A stretch of DNA of 64,000 nucleotides from Paragemmobacter ruber (GTDB lineage Bacteria > Pseudomonadota > Alphaproteobacteria > Rhodobacterales > Rhodobacteraceae), in NCBI RefSeq assembly GCF_009908315.1, contig NZ_JAAATW010000005.1:62001-126000 (forward strand), written 5' to 3'. The notes below the pieces were generated by a model, which had not been told where the DNA came from, searched no databases, and saw only the letters and a list, made by a program, of their open reading frames with translations. This document shows, in pieces, positions 8,089-16,518 of this stretch (positions are counted from its first letter, which is position 1; the number at the start of each line of letters is the position of its first letter). A program made the position numbers and the translations under genes.

Positions 8089-8733
8089 ATGAAACCACAA
8101 TGGACAGGCGCTTTGGCGCTTGCCGCTTCCGCAGTTGCGGCAGTGGCGCTGGCACATAACGGGGCGACGGGTGTCGTCCTGGAACGGATGAACGGTATGA
8201 CGGCGATGCGGGACACGGTGGCGGAGCTGGCGCCGATGATGCAAGGCACGATCCCCTACGACACATTTATCGTGTCGGAGGGTGCGAGCGTCATCGCTGG
8301 TCACGCGGGCGAGACGATGCTGTCGCTGTTCCCGGAAGGCAGCCTCGAAGGGGTGACCTACGCCAGGCCGGAGATCTGGTCCGACTGGCAGGACTTCGCA
8401 GCACTTGCCGAGGAATTGAAGACCTACGCTGACGCGCTCGCCGTGGCAGCCCCGAACGGTCTTGACCCGGCGCTGCCGCCGCCCGGAGATATGGCCGGGA
8501 TGGATCACTCGGCGATGGCCATGACCCCGGCACCACAGGTAGATGAGGGCTTCACGATAGCGGAGTTGATGGGCTACGGCGAAAGGACCCAAGAGGTCCA
8601 GGTTGCGCGTGGCACATCGAACCCGGCGACGCTGGCGTTCGATCTGACGACGCTGGCCGCTGACGACCTCTTCACCCGGATCAGCGCCACCTGTTCGTCC
8701 TGCCATTCGCAGTACCGCGCGGGCCGGAACTGA
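8089..8733 (+). CDS. Class II cytochrome c (cytochrome c-prime/c556-like)
   Basis: 214 residues. A signal peptide (ALALAASAVAAVALA) is followed by a helical region and, close to the C-terminus, CSSCHSQYR. The C-terminal CxxCHxxYR heme site is diagnostic of class II cytochromes c. A Met/His-rich insert (GDMAGMDHSAMAMTP, about residues 134-148) is unusual for the family and echoes copper-binding motifs in neighbours. The protein would be periplasmic. The start at 8089 is chosen because the signal peptide begins there; the open frame extends upstream to 7876 across the previous gene. It is followed after two bases by the diheme cytochrome gene. Confidence 0.85.
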   Translation: MKPQWTGALALAASAVAAVALAHNGATGVVLERMNGMTAMRDTVAELAPMMQGTIPYDTFIVSEGASVIAGHAGETMLSLFPEGSLEGVTYARPEIWSDWQDFAALAEELKTYADALAVAAPNGLDPALPPPGDMAGMDHSAMAMTPAPQVDEGFTIAELMGYGERTQEVQVARGTSNPATLAFDLTTLAADDLFTRISATCSSCHSQYRAGRN

Positions 8734-8735
8734 CC

Positions 8736-9719
8736 ATGCGGGGTCTGATCCGCGCTTCCGTCATTTTCCCGGCCGTGGCGGCGAGCCTCGGGGCCGGTGT
8801 TCTGGCGCTATGGCCCATCGGCGCGCCGGAGCCGGCCGCGTTCCCGCCCGGGGATGCAGAACGCGGCGCCTATCTGGCCCGTGCCAGCGGCTGTGTGTCC
8901 TGTCACACCAACGCGGCTGCCAAGGGACTGGCGCTCGCCGGAGGTGCGCCTCTCGACACGCCCTTTGGCACTTTCGTGCCCCCGAACATCACCCCGCACA
9001 CCACCGCCGGGATCGGTGCCTGGACCATCCAGGATTTCGCCAGGGCTGTTCGACAAGGCATCTCGCCGGAGGGCGACCCCTACTATCCGGTGTTCACATA
9101 TTCTTTCTATGCAGGCTTCACGGATCAGGAGATCGCCGACCTGTGGGAAGCATTCCGCACCGTTCCGCCGGTTGCGGATGCTGCCCCGGCGCATGATGTC
9201 GGGTTTCCGTTCAGCTTTCGCTCGGGGCTGAAGCTCTGGCGCGCTGCCTACCTCGACGCGCCGGAGACGGATGCGCTGATGGGCACATCATCGCCCTGGA
9301 ACCGCGGGCGTTTGCTCGTCGAAGGGGCGGCGCATTGTGCAGCCTGTCATACCGGCCGAACGCTTGCGGGCGGCCTGGACGCTTCCGCCCGGTTCGCCGG
9401 AAACGACAGCCTTCCCGGCGGCAGCAAGGCACCGTCGATCCTGACAGCCGACCTTCTGGAAGGCGGCTGGACGGTCGCGAACCTCGCCTATGCGCTCCAG
9501 TCGGGGCTGCTGCCCAATGGGGATGCTTTCGGCGGCAGCATGGCCGAGGTCGTGGCTGAGGGCACCTCGTACCTCACCGACGCCGACCGCGAGGCAATCG
9601 CGACCTACCTGCTCGACCCCGACGGCAGCGGGGACATCCCGGAACCCGCGCCTCCTGCCACGGAGACCCCGATGGCGGGGATGGACCACTCGCAAATGGA
9701 GATGGGCAATGAGAACTAG
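8736..9719 (+). CDS. Diheme c-type cytochrome, membrane-anchored
   Basis: 327 residues with an N-terminal hydrophobic segment and two class I heme sites, CVSCHT near residue 53 and CAACHT near 203. Each begins a cytochrome c domain of the kind seen in alcohol or gluconate dehydrogenase cytochrome subunits. The C-terminus carries MAGMDHSQMEMG, a copper-type Met/His motif. It probably moves electrons in the periplasm between the b-type membrane protein at 10615 and other partners of this operon. The actual donor and acceptor are unknown. The stop lies within the next gene (11-base overlap). Confidence 0.88.
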   Translation: MRGLIRASVIFPAVAASLGAGVLALWPIGAPEPAAFPPGDAERGAYLARASGCVSCHTNAAAKGLALAGGAPLDTPFGTFVPPNITPHTTAGIGAWTIQDFARAVRQGISPEGDPYYPVFTYSFYAGFTDQEIADLWEAFRTVPPVADAAPAHDVGFPFSFRSGLKLWRAAYLDAPETDALMGTSSPWNRGRLLVEGAAHCAACHTGRTLAGGLDASARFAGNDSLPGGSKAPSILTADLLEGGWTVANLAYALQSGLLPNGDAFGGSMAEVVAEGTSYLTDADREAIATYLLDPDGSGDIPEPAPPATETPMAGMDHSQMEMGNEN

Positions 9720-10137
9720 AGTGCTCGCAGTGGCGCTTGCTCTGTGCGTCTTTGCCCTTGTTGCCGCGTTCATCTGGGCAACGGTGCGCACACTCGATCC
9801 GCGAGACACCGTTGCGGATCAGAGCGTGCCGACAGCCGAAGTGTCGGAAGTCCTTCCGGATGGTCGGATCGACGTCCAGGTCTATGCGCTCGGAAACCGG
9901 GATGTCCGCCTCGAGATCCAGTTCACACCGGATGCCGATGCCATCGAATCTGCTGCCATGAGGCCGGACGTGAACTTCGCGATGTTGGAGATGCATATGG
10001 ACGGCTTTGATCCGCCGCTTCAGTTAGTCGAGGCCGGGGTCTGGCGAGCAAATCTCAAGTTGCCAATGGCTGGACGTTGGGTGGTCAGTGTTGGCTTTGG
10101 CGAGGATCGTGCAGAGGTTGAATTTGATGCACAGTGA
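9709..10137 (+). CDS. FixH/YtkA-like single-pass membrane protein
   Basis: 142 residues. An N-terminal transmembrane helix (VLAVALALCVFALVAAFIWA) is followed by a periplasmic beta-rich domain that ends LPMAGRWVVSVGFGEDRAEVEF, a pattern typical of FixH/YtkA-like Ig folds (a G-W-V-V strand near the end). FixH proteins support cbb3 oxidase and copper-site assembly. Here it lies between cytochrome genes, so a role in copper or heme protein assembly is plausible. The start overlaps the diheme cytochrome stop and its own stop overlaps the next start. Family call is moderate. Confidence 0.65.
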   Translation: MRTRVLAVALALCVFALVAAFIWATVRTLDPRDTVADQSVPTAEVSEVLPDGRIDVQVYALGNRDVRLEIQFTPDADAIESAAMRPDVNFAMLEMHMDGFDPPLQLVEAGVWRANLKLPMAGRWVVSVGFGEDRAEVEFDAQ

Positions 10138-10618
10138 CGGAGCGACACAACAGGCAAAGCAGGACGACACCCTGCGCAGGGGGCTTCGCGGCACCGCCGT
10201 CGGTGTCGCGCTGTTCGCCGTCCTCGGGACGGTGACCGCAGTGTGGGCGAACCCCCTCTTTGTCCGCATGACCCCGGTCGGCCCGTGGGAGTTCGGGGCC
10301 ACCGTCCTGACGGCACTCTTGGCTGGAGTGACAGTCGCGCTCTGGGTTCCCAGATGCAGACTGCGGACGTCCGGGGCAGGCGGTCTTGCGAGTTTCCTCG
10401 GCATCGCCTGTCCGACCTGCAACAAGGTCCTGATGCTGATCTTCGGTGGCCCGGCGCTGCTCTCCTGGTTCGATCCGGTCCGGCCCTGGCTCGCGGCAGC
10501 CGGGGTCATCGTCATGGGCTTTGCTGCCTTCCGCAACTGGCGGGCGTTTCGCGAGTCCCGATCTGACCTTCAGATTGTCGGCGGCGTTGAAGCTCCCTTG
10601 ACGGGAGGACCGCAGTGA
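10127..10618 (+). CDS. Integral membrane protein with CPTC motif, unknown function
   Basis: 163 residues from an ATG inside the previous gene (11-base overlap). About four hydrophobic segments are seen, around residues 23-43, 59-75, 84-108 and 115-132. Between the second and fourth lies GIACPTCNKVLML, a CxxC pair at the membrane face that could bind metal or cycle as a dithiol. The C-terminus is polar. I do not recognise the family. Neighbours (FixH-like protein, ferric-reductase-like protein, cytochromes) suggest a role in periplasmic redox or copper handling. Confidence 0.7.
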   Translation: MHSDGATQQAKQDDTLRRGLRGTAVGVALFAVLGTVTAVWANPLFVRMTPVGPWEFGATVLTALLAGVTVALWVPRCRLRTSGAGGLASFLGIACPTCNKVLMLIFGGPALLSWFDPVRPWLAAAGVIVMGFAAFRNWRAFRESRSDLQIVGGVEAPLTGGPQ

Positions 10619-11352
10619 CGGCGTCAACTGGTTTGCGGTCAGTGATGCGCGGGCTGGCCCGGAAGGCGCTGGTTCGGCACGTGCTTGTGGCTCTTCTTGC
10701 GGCGGGGCTTGTGCTGGGCTTTGCGGCGGTTCACGCGCAGTTCAACCCGATGCACCGCTGGAACCGCGCCTTCGGGGATGCCTCGCTGGTGCTGATCTCG
10801 CTGTCGATGGGGCTGGGGCCGCTGACACGTTTCCTGCGCGCGGCGGTAATGCTGCTGCCGTTCCGCCGCGAGATAGGTATCCAAGGCTGCCTCTTAGTCG
10901 TCGTCCACGCGGCGATCGTTCTCGTCGGCTGGGTCGAATGGGATCTGATGCGGCTGTTCGGGTTCGAATGGCATCCCGACCTCTTGGCCTATGTCATGTT
11001 CCAGCATGGTTTCGGGCTTGCCAACGCCATCGGGATCGCGGCCCTCGTCCTTGCGGTTCTGCTTGCCGCTACGTCGAGCGATTTCGCGATGCGGCGTCTG
11101 GGGCTGTCCGGCTGGAAGTTCCTGCAGATGGGCGTCCTGCCGATGTGGTGGCTGACCGTCGCCCACGTCGCCTACTTCCTCTTCATGCATTTCCTGAGCT
11201 TCCATCGGGCGACGCCACCGCCGAACCCGCTTCAGCCCTGGTTCGTCGGACTTGTGGTTCTGGTCCTTGGTCTGCGCGCTGCGGCCTACGTGAAGACCAT
11301 CCGCGCCAAGGCCCTGTCCGAACTGCCGGGAGAGGAGGCAAGCCATGCGTAG
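10615..11352 (+). CDS. Ferric-reductase-like transmembrane protein (YedZ/MsrQ-like b-type)
   Basis: 245 residues from a GTG that overlaps the upstream stop (GTGA). About six hydrophobic helices carry spaced histidines, including VVVHAAIVL, FQHGFGL, TVAHVAYFLFMHFLSFH, consistent with two heme b ligand pairs of the ferric reductase-like domain. MsrQ (YedZ), a family member, passes quinol electrons to a periplasmic methionine sulfoxide reductase. No MsrP gene is present here, so the acceptor may be the cytochromes of this operon. Membrane b-type electron transfer is likely; the specific partner is inference. Confidence 0.78.
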   Translation: MTASTGLRSVMRGLARKALVRHVLVALLAAGLVLGFAAVHAQFNPMHRWNRAFGDASLVLISLSMGLGPLTRFLRAAVMLLPFRREIGIQGCLLVVVHAAIVLVGWVEWDLMRLFGFEWHPDLLAYVMFQHGFGLANAIGIAALVLAVLLAATSSDFAMRRLGLSGWKFLQMGVLPMWWLTVAHVAYFLFMHFLSFHRATPPPNPLQPWFVGLVVLVLGLRAAAYVKTIRAKALSELPGEEASHA

Positions 11353-13297
11353 ATCGGAACGTGACCTCGTGCAGGCGGCGAAAAAGACAACCCGCCGGGC
11401 ACTGATCGTTGGTGGTGCGATGACGTCAGTGGTGGGCGTCCTTGGTGTCCGGATGTGGCAACTGAGCGTCCGTGATGCCGAGCAATACTACCTGCTGGCC
11501 GAAGAAAACCGGATCAGCCTGCGGCTGGTGCGACCGGACAGGGGGCGCATCCTTGATCGGGCTGGAAAAATCGTTGCGGACAATGAGCAGGCATATCGCA
11601 TCACGCTGGTGAAGGAAGAAGCCCGCGATGTCGACGACGTTCTGGAAAAGCTGCAGGTGCTGCTCGGCCTGGACGCAGAGACTGTCTCCAAGGTCAAGGA
11701 GCAGATCGACCGTGTTCGAGCCTTCGTGCCGGTAACGGTGAAAGACCGCGTCACGTGGGAAGAATTGTCGATCGTGGCACTGAACTCACCTGTCCTTCCC
11801 GGTGTGCAGCCCGAGATGGTCCTGTCGCGCGTCTATCCTTTCGGGCCGGATTTCGCGCATCAGGTCGGTTATGTCGGGCCAGTCAGCGACAGCGATCTGG
11901 AAAACGAAGCGGCTGACAATGAGCCGTTGCTCCGCCTGCCCGATTTTGAAGTCGGCAAGACAGGAGTTGAACGAAGCCACGAACGCACCTTGCGCGGCTT
12001 GCCAGGCAAGCGCCGCGTCGAGGTCAACGTGTCCGGCCGCACAATGCGCGAACTCGCTCTCGATCCGGCCACCCCGGGCCCGGACATGCAGATCACGCTC
12101 GACCACCACTTGCAGAACTTCATGCGCGTCCGGCTGGAAGGCCAAAGCGCGGCCGCGATCGTGATGGACGTGACGAACGGCGATTTGCTTGGCTGCACCT
12201 CTGCGCCCTCCTTCGATCCGAACCTCTTCGTCCGCGGGATTTCCAGCCGCGACTACGGCGCGCTCCGTGATAGTGAGTTCCGCCCGCTTGCCGACAAGAC
12301 GGTGCAGGGGGCCTATCCGCCAGGATCGACGATCAAGATGTCGAATGCATTGGCCGCGCTGGAAACCGGGCTGATGGACCCCGAAGAGACTGTCGCCTGC
12401 AATGGCTATGTAGAGATCTCCGGCCGAAGGTTCCACTGCTGGAAGCGCGGCGGTCATGGCCGGGTGAACATGGTCGGCGCCCTGCGAGAGTCCTGCGACG
12501 TCTATTTTTATGAGGTCGCTCAACGTATCGGCATCGATGGCATCTTCGCGATGAATGACCGGCTTGGACTGGGTCAGAAGTACGATCTGCCGCTGTCCGG
12601 AATGGCGCATGGCAACAACCCGTCCCGCGCTTGGAAGCAGGAACGTTACGCAGAGGACTGGCTGATCGGCGACACCATCAATGCCTCGATTGGCCAAGGC
12701 TTCACGCTCACCTCGCCGATCCAACTTGCAACCATGACTGCACGACTGGCATCGGGGACCGCCGTGCTTCCCCGGCTGGTGCGGCCGCTTGCCGGGCCGG
12801 ACCAGGTAATGGTTGCTCCCGCACCGCTTGGTCTCTCTGCCGAAGCACTGGCCATCGTGCAACAGGGCATGTTCGAGGTCTCAAACCATGAGCGCGGGAC
12901 GGCCTATTCCTCGCGGATCGCCGATCCGACATTGGCGATGGCCGGCAAGACGGGAACGAGCCAGGTCTTCTCGATCACCGCTGCCGAGCGGGCGGCAGGC
13001 GTCCGCTCGCAGGACGAGCTGCCGTGGAACCGGCGCGATCACGCGCTGTTCGTGGCCTTTGCACCCTTTGACGCGCCCCGCTTTGCTGTCACGGTCGTGG
13101 TGGAACACGGCGGCGGCGGGTCAACGGCAGCGGCGCCAATTGCGCGCGACATCATGCTGTTTGCGCAGCATGGCGGCCTGCCGCCTGAGGACGCCTATCC
13201 GACATCGCAGAGGGCGCGCATACGGGAGGACCTGGCCCTGCTGTCCGAACGCATCCTGCCGCCGGACGGCACGACCGCCACGGTGAGCCGGACATGA
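11345..13297 (+). CDS. mrdA: Penicillin-binding protein 2 (MrdA-like D,D-transpeptidase)
   Basis: 650 residues, the usual length of PBP2. An N-terminal membrane anchor (ALIVGGAMTSVVGVLGVRMW) is followed by the dimerisation domain (RGRILDRAG) and a transpeptidase domain with the three expected motifs: STIK near residue 328, SCD near 384 and KTGT near 534. PBP2 builds side-wall peptidoglycan for rod shape. The gene normally sits with rodA in the mre/rod cluster; here it lies between a b-type membrane protein and a cytochrome, overlapping both, so it is probably an extra accessory copy. It begins 8 bases inside the upstream gene and its last four bases overlap the next start. Confidence 0.93.
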   Translation: MRRSERDLVQAAKKTTRRALIVGGAMTSVVGVLGVRMWQLSVRDAEQYYLLAEENRISLRLVRPDRGRILDRAGKIVADNEQAYRITLVKEEARDVDDVLEKLQVLLGLDAETVSKVKEQIDRVRAFVPVTVKDRVTWEELSIVALNSPVLPGVQPEMVLSRVYPFGPDFAHQVGYVGPVSDSDLENEAADNEPLLRLPDFEVGKTGVERSHERTLRGLPGKRRVEVNVSGRTMRELALDPATPGPDMQITLDHHLQNFMRVRLEGQSAAAIVMDVTNGDLLGCTSAPSFDPNLFVRGISSRDYGALRDSEFRPLADKTVQGAYPPGSTIKMSNALAALETGLMDPEETVACNGYVEISGRRFHCWKRGGHGRVNMVGALRESCDVYFYEVAQRIGIDGIFAMNDRLGLGQKYDLPLSGMAHGNNPSRAWKQERYAEDWLIGDTINASIGQGFTLTSPIQLATMTARLASGTAVLPRLVRPLAGPDQVMVAPAPLGLSAEALAIVQQGMFEVSNHERGTAYSSRIADPTLAMAGKTGTSQVFSITAAERAAGVRSQDELPWNRRDHALFVAFAPFDAPRFAVTVVVEHGGGGSTAAAPIARDIMLFAQHGGLPPEDAYPTSQRARIREDLALLSERILPPDGTTATVSRT

Positions 13298-13770
13298 TGC
13301 ACCGTCTCAGAAGAGCATTGTGCCGAAGCGTTCCTGGGGCTGTCATGGCCGCAGTCACCCTCGTTCTTCCGTTGGTTCCAGCCCAAGCGTTCTTTTACGA
13401 CACGCCGGACATCGAAGACGGGCGAGTCATTTACGCGGCCAAGTGCGCCTCCTGTCACGGTGCCAACTTGGAAGGGCAGCCGGACTGGCAGTCGGCGAAG
13501 GAGGATGGCACCTATCCCGCGCCGCCCCACGACGAGACCGGCCACACCTGGCACCACGGGGATGCGATGTTGCGGGACTACATCCGTCGCGGCGGACAAG
13601 CGGTGCTGGACGATATGGGGGTCGACTTCACCTCCGGCATGCCCGGGTTTGGCGGTGAGCTGACCGAGGACGACATCGAGGCCGTCCTCGCTTATATCCG
13701 GTCGACCTGGCCCGACCGCATTCGTGCCGCACAGGCTGAACGCAGCCAGATGGAAGCAGGTTCGCCTTGA
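13294..13770 (+). CDS. Class I cytochrome c, single heme, secreted
   Basis: 158 residues with an N-terminal signal peptide (ending near LVPAQA) and one heme site, CASCHG, near residue 54. This is followed by a His-rich segment (PPHDETGHTWHHGDAM) and a C-terminal SGMPGFGGELTEDDIEAVLAYIRSTWP block holding the Met axial ligand and the last helix of a class I cytochrome. It is a periplasmic electron carrier. It starts inside the PBP2 stop region (ATGATG overlapping TGA) and is part of the same operon. Partner unknown. Confidence 0.88.
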   Translation: MMHRLRRALCRSVPGAVMAAVTLVLPLVPAQAFFYDTPDIEDGRVIYAAKCASCHGANLEGQPDWQSAKEDGTYPAPPHDETGHTWHHGDAMLRDYIRRGGQAVLDDMGVDFTSGMPGFGGELTEDDIEAVLAYIRSTWPDRIRAAQAERSQMEAGSP

Positions 13771-13880
13771 AGCCGCAAGTAAGGCCACCGACCTCCCAAT
13801 TCCCGCTTGCCTCTCCAGGGACTAGAGGGTGCAGACCGCCTGAAACTCAAAATCTTCATCCGTCACACAAGGCTCTTCCC

Positions 13881-14606
13881 ATGCGCGTCACGTCAATCCT
13901 GTTTGCTATCACGCTCGTTTTCGCTCCCGGCCTCACCCTGGCGCAGGAGATTACGGAAGATCGGATCAAGGAACTGGTCGCCGAAACCTTGCGCGAGAAC
14001 CCGGAGCTTGTGCTCGAGGCTCTCCAGACGCTGGAGGCGCGCCAGGCAGAGGCCCAAGCTGCCGCCGTTGCCGCGACCCTGGCCGACGAGCGCGCCCTGC
14101 TGGAGCGCGACCCCAACGCTCCGGTCCTCGGCAACCCGGAAGGCGACGTGACGGTGGTGGAGTTCTTCGATTACAACTGTCCCTATTGCAAACGCGCGAT
14201 GCCTGAAATCGACGCCCTGCTGGCCGAGGACGGAAACATCCGTCTTGTTCTGAGAGAATGGCCAATCCTCAGCGAAGGATCAGCGATCGCGGCGCGGGCC
14301 GCTTTGGCTGCACGGAAGCAGAACAAGTATGCTGAACTGCACAATGCGCTGATGGGTGCGCGGGCGAAGTTGGACGAGCAGTCGGTGCTGCGGATCGCGG
14401 GCGAGGTCGGACTCGATGTCGAGCAGCTCAAGGTCGACATGCAATCGCCCGAAGTCGAGGAACATATCGCCACGTCGCTACGTCTGGCCGAGGCTCTCGG
14501 CTTCAACGGCACACCGTCATTCGTGGTGGGTGATCAACTGATTCCGGGCTTTGTCGAGAAGGCTCAGCTTGCCGAGGTGGTAGCCGCCGCGCGGGCCGCC
14601 GAATGA
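13881..14606 (+). CDS. DsbA-family disulfide oxidoreductase, secreted
   Basis: 241 residues from the ATG where the signal peptide (RVTSILFAITLVFAPGLTLAQ) begins; the frame is open further up to 13767 but that stretch does not look coding. A helical N-terminal segment (about residues 25-75) precedes a thioredoxin-like domain with FFDYNCPYCKRAMPE near residue 96 and the cis-Pro motif FNGTPSFVVGD near 212. It resembles the BdbD/ScsC-type DsbA proteins with an N-terminal oligomerisation helix; ScsC proteins confer copper tolerance. It overlaps the next gene by four bases (ATGA). Confidence 0.88.
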   Translation: MRVTSILFAITLVFAPGLTLAQEITEDRIKELVAETLRENPELVLEALQTLEARQAEAQAAAVAATLADERALLERDPNAPVLGNPEGDVTVVEFFDYNCPYCKRAMPEIDALLAEDGNIRLVLREWPILSEGSAIAARAALAARKQNKYAELHNALMGARAKLDEQSVLRIAGEVGLDVEQLKVDMQSPEVEEHIATSLRLAEALGFNGTPSFVVGDQLIPGFVEKAQLAEVVAAARAAE

Positions 14607-15259
14607 GTATCCGTCTTACGCGTCTTCTCGGTTTCCGACTTCAGCGGCCTTTCACGATCACTGAGACGGTCTTGGGCCGGATCAGGCATTCCGTCGTGGC
14701 AGCCACTTTGTGGATCGCCTTGACAGGGATTGCTTCGGCGCATTCATTCACCGTCGGCCTTCTGGTCGTCGGCGAGGACGTTGACGCAAGTCTGGCAGAA
14801 GCGGTGCGCGGTTTCCTCCTAGCGGCCGACGAACGGGACGGGCACGCCAACGAAACATCGGACGGACATCTCGGTGGGGTTGATGTGCAACTGCTGCCGC
14901 TGCCACGAGATGCGGCGGGGCTGGTCGAAGGACTGTTCGGTACGCCCGACGAGCCGACCGATGTCGTCATTGTCATTGGCGCCGAACCCGCGGCCAGCGA
15001 CGCCGCGCGCGCGTATGCCTCGGCAAGCACGGTCTTGCGGCAGTTCGTACTGCCGGATGGGTGGGACAGCGCAGACGGAACCGACGGTTTTGTGTCGCGT
15101 TACCGGCTCGCCTATGGCGCAGCGCCCGGCGTAATGGCGGGGACGGCCTATCATTCGGCTCGCAGGCTCGACGCCGCAGTCAGACCGTTGGACGGTGTGG
15201 TACCCAAGGAAGCACTGCTAAACGCCTGGAGGTCAAACGAATCCGGTCTGTCCTGGTGA
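14603..15259 (+). CDS. Secreted protein with periplasmic-binding-like half domain, unknown function
   Basis: 218 residues. A signal segment (VVAATLWIALTGIASAHS) is followed by an alpha/beta region (FTVGLLVVGEDVDASLAEAVRGF, later TDVVIVIGAEPAASDAAR) that recalls the N-terminal lobe and start of the second lobe of branched-chain amino-acid-type binding proteins, but it is far shorter than the usual 350-400 residues. It may be a reduced binding domain. Last gene of the coupled operon, overlapping the DsbA-like stop, and followed by a hairpin. I do not recognise a named family. Confidence 0.6.
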   Translation: MSIRLTRLLGFRLQRPFTITETVLGRIRHSVVAATLWIALTGIASAHSFTVGLLVVGEDVDASLAEAVRGFLLAADERDGHANETSDGHLGGVDVQLLPLPRDAAGLVEGLFGTPDEPTDVVIVIGAEPAASDAARAYASASTVLRQFVLPDGWDSADGTDGFVSRYRLAYGAAPGVMAGTAYHSARRLDAAVRPLDGVVPKEALLNAWRSNESGLSW

Positions 15260-15264
15260 CCCGG

Positions 15265-15293
15265 GAACCAATGGCGCAAGGCGTCATTGGTTC
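15265..15293. terminator. Hairpin between convergent genes, probable terminator
   Basis: GAACCAATG (15265-15273) and its exact complement CATTGGTTC (15285-15293) form a 9-bp stem around an 11-base loop. It lies six bases after the stop of the upstream + strand operon and 29 bases before the stop of the convergent DUF411 gene. No T-run is present, so it may act as a bidirectional but weak terminator or mRNA end-stabiliser. Confidence 0.6.
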
Positions 15294-15321
15294 TGGGCAG
15301 TCCTTGCACGACTGAACGGGA

Positions 15322-15789
15322 TCAGGCTGCAGGGTAGCTCGTGAAGACGCTACTGCTGCCGTCCAACCCGACAAGGATGACGTCATAGGCTTCGCGCTCG
15401 GTCTCGGGTCCCATGCCGGGTGACCCGTAGGGCATGCCAGGCACGGAGAGACCGACGGCGACGGGTCGTTCAGCCAAAAGACGGCGGATGTCGGCGGCGG
15501 GAACGTGCCCCTCGACAGTATAGTCGCCGATGGTGGCGGTGTGGCAGGACGCGAGGTCTTCCGGAATGCCACGCTCGCGCTTGAACGCCGCAAGCTCTTC
15601 GATGCTGCGTTCCTCGAAGGATACCCGAAAGCCGCTGTCGCGCAGATGTCCGATCCACCCGTTGCAGCAGGGGCAGCCGGGGTCCTTGACGACGTGGATG
15701 GCTTCGTCGCCCTCGGCAAGTGCTGGGGTAGCCGCAATGGCGGCCAGCCAAGGAACGGCGGCGAGAACCTTGCGCCGGGACAGTGTCAT
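15322..15789 (-). CDS. DUF411 family protein, exported metal-binding
   Basis: 155 residues from the ATG that begins a Tat-like signal (TLSRRKVLAAVPWLAAIAA); an upstream in-frame ATG at 15825 adds a stretch that would hide the signal. The mature part has the DUF411 hallmarks: VVKDPGCPCCNGWIGHL near residue 34-50, LASCHTATIGDYTVEGHVPA and GLSVPGMPYGSPGM. DUF411 proteins are common in copper and heavy-metal islands and are thought to bind copper through the CPCC and His/Met residues. It lies alone, convergent with the big operon. Confidence 0.9.
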   Translation of the reverse strand: MTLSRRKVLAAVPWLAAIAATPALAEGDEAIHVVKDPGCPCCNGWIGHLRDSGFRVSFEERSIEELAAFKRERGIPEDLASCHTATIGDYTVEGHVPAADIRRLLAERPVAVGLSVPGMPYGSPGMGPETEREAYDVILVGLDGSSSVFTSYPAA

Positions 15790-15887
15790 GATGTCGGCCT
15801 TTCGTTGGAACTTTACGGGAAACATAGCTGCAAGTGCGGGGATCGGCGAGCAAAGTCTGATGAACCCGGCGACAGATCACCGAAATG

Positions 15888-16499
15888 CTACTCCAGCCTT
15901 GGGTCCCCGGCTTGAACCAGCAGAACCCCGTGGTTCTCGTCGGCGTCGTCGTCGGTGATCGTCCGTGTGGAGACGCCCGGCAAGTCGGCAAACCCCTCCA
16001 TCATCCGTTTCGGAAACCAGGTCATCGGCAGGCCTTCAAATCCGGGCACCCCTTCCAGCACCCGCGACAGCGCGATGGTGCAGTTTGCTTTCGGCACCGC
16101 GCCATAGGCCATTGCCCGCTGCATGATCAGTGCCGCAACCTCGGGCGATACCTCGATAGTCTGTTCAACCACGTCGTAGGTCTCGCGGGCATGGTAGTCG
16201 ATGTAGAAATCCACCATCTTCGGGGTGACCCCGAAGTGCACGTCGTTGCGCTCGGGCAGCCGGGGATGCCGCCAGGTGCCAGCCGGATCGAACAGCACGC
16301 GCTGCGATCCGTTGATGAGCAGGCCCGCATGCGCTCCCGCTCCGCTGCGTGTCGAGAGGACCGTGAAGAGCGTGACCGAGGTCGGGCCGGGATGCTCGTA
16401 GCGGGCGGCGGCCACGGCCTCCTCGGGTGCCCAGATCGGTTCGGCACCGCAGGATGCCAGGCCAAGGATTGCCGCCATGGCGAACAGAAGTTTCCACAT
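15888..16499 (-). CDS. Lipoprotein of unknown function
   Basis: 203 residues. The N-terminus MWKLLFAMAAILGLASCG contains a lipobox (LASC), so the protein is probably lipidated at Cys17 and anchored in an outer or inner membrane leaflet. The body contains TVLSTRSGAGAHAGLLING and a GAVPKANCTIALSRVLEGVP segment; the pattern with His near the start and Asn-Cys later could suggest an NlpC/P60-like or related papain-fold fragment, but I cannot confirm that. It is upstream of the DUF411 gene by 98 bp on the same strand. Confidence 0.7.
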   Translation of the reverse strand: MWKLLFAMAAILGLASCGAEPIWAPEEAVAAARYEHPGPTSVTLFTVLSTRSGAGAHAGLLINGSQRVLFDPAGTWRHPRLPERNDVHFGVTPKMVDFYIDYHARETYDVVEQTIEVSPEVAALIMQRAMAYGAVPKANCTIALSRVLEGVPGFEGLPMTWFPKRMMEGFADLPGVSTRTITDDDADENHGVLLVQAGDPRLE

Positions 16500-16518
16500 C
16501 GATTCACTGTCCCGCGTT

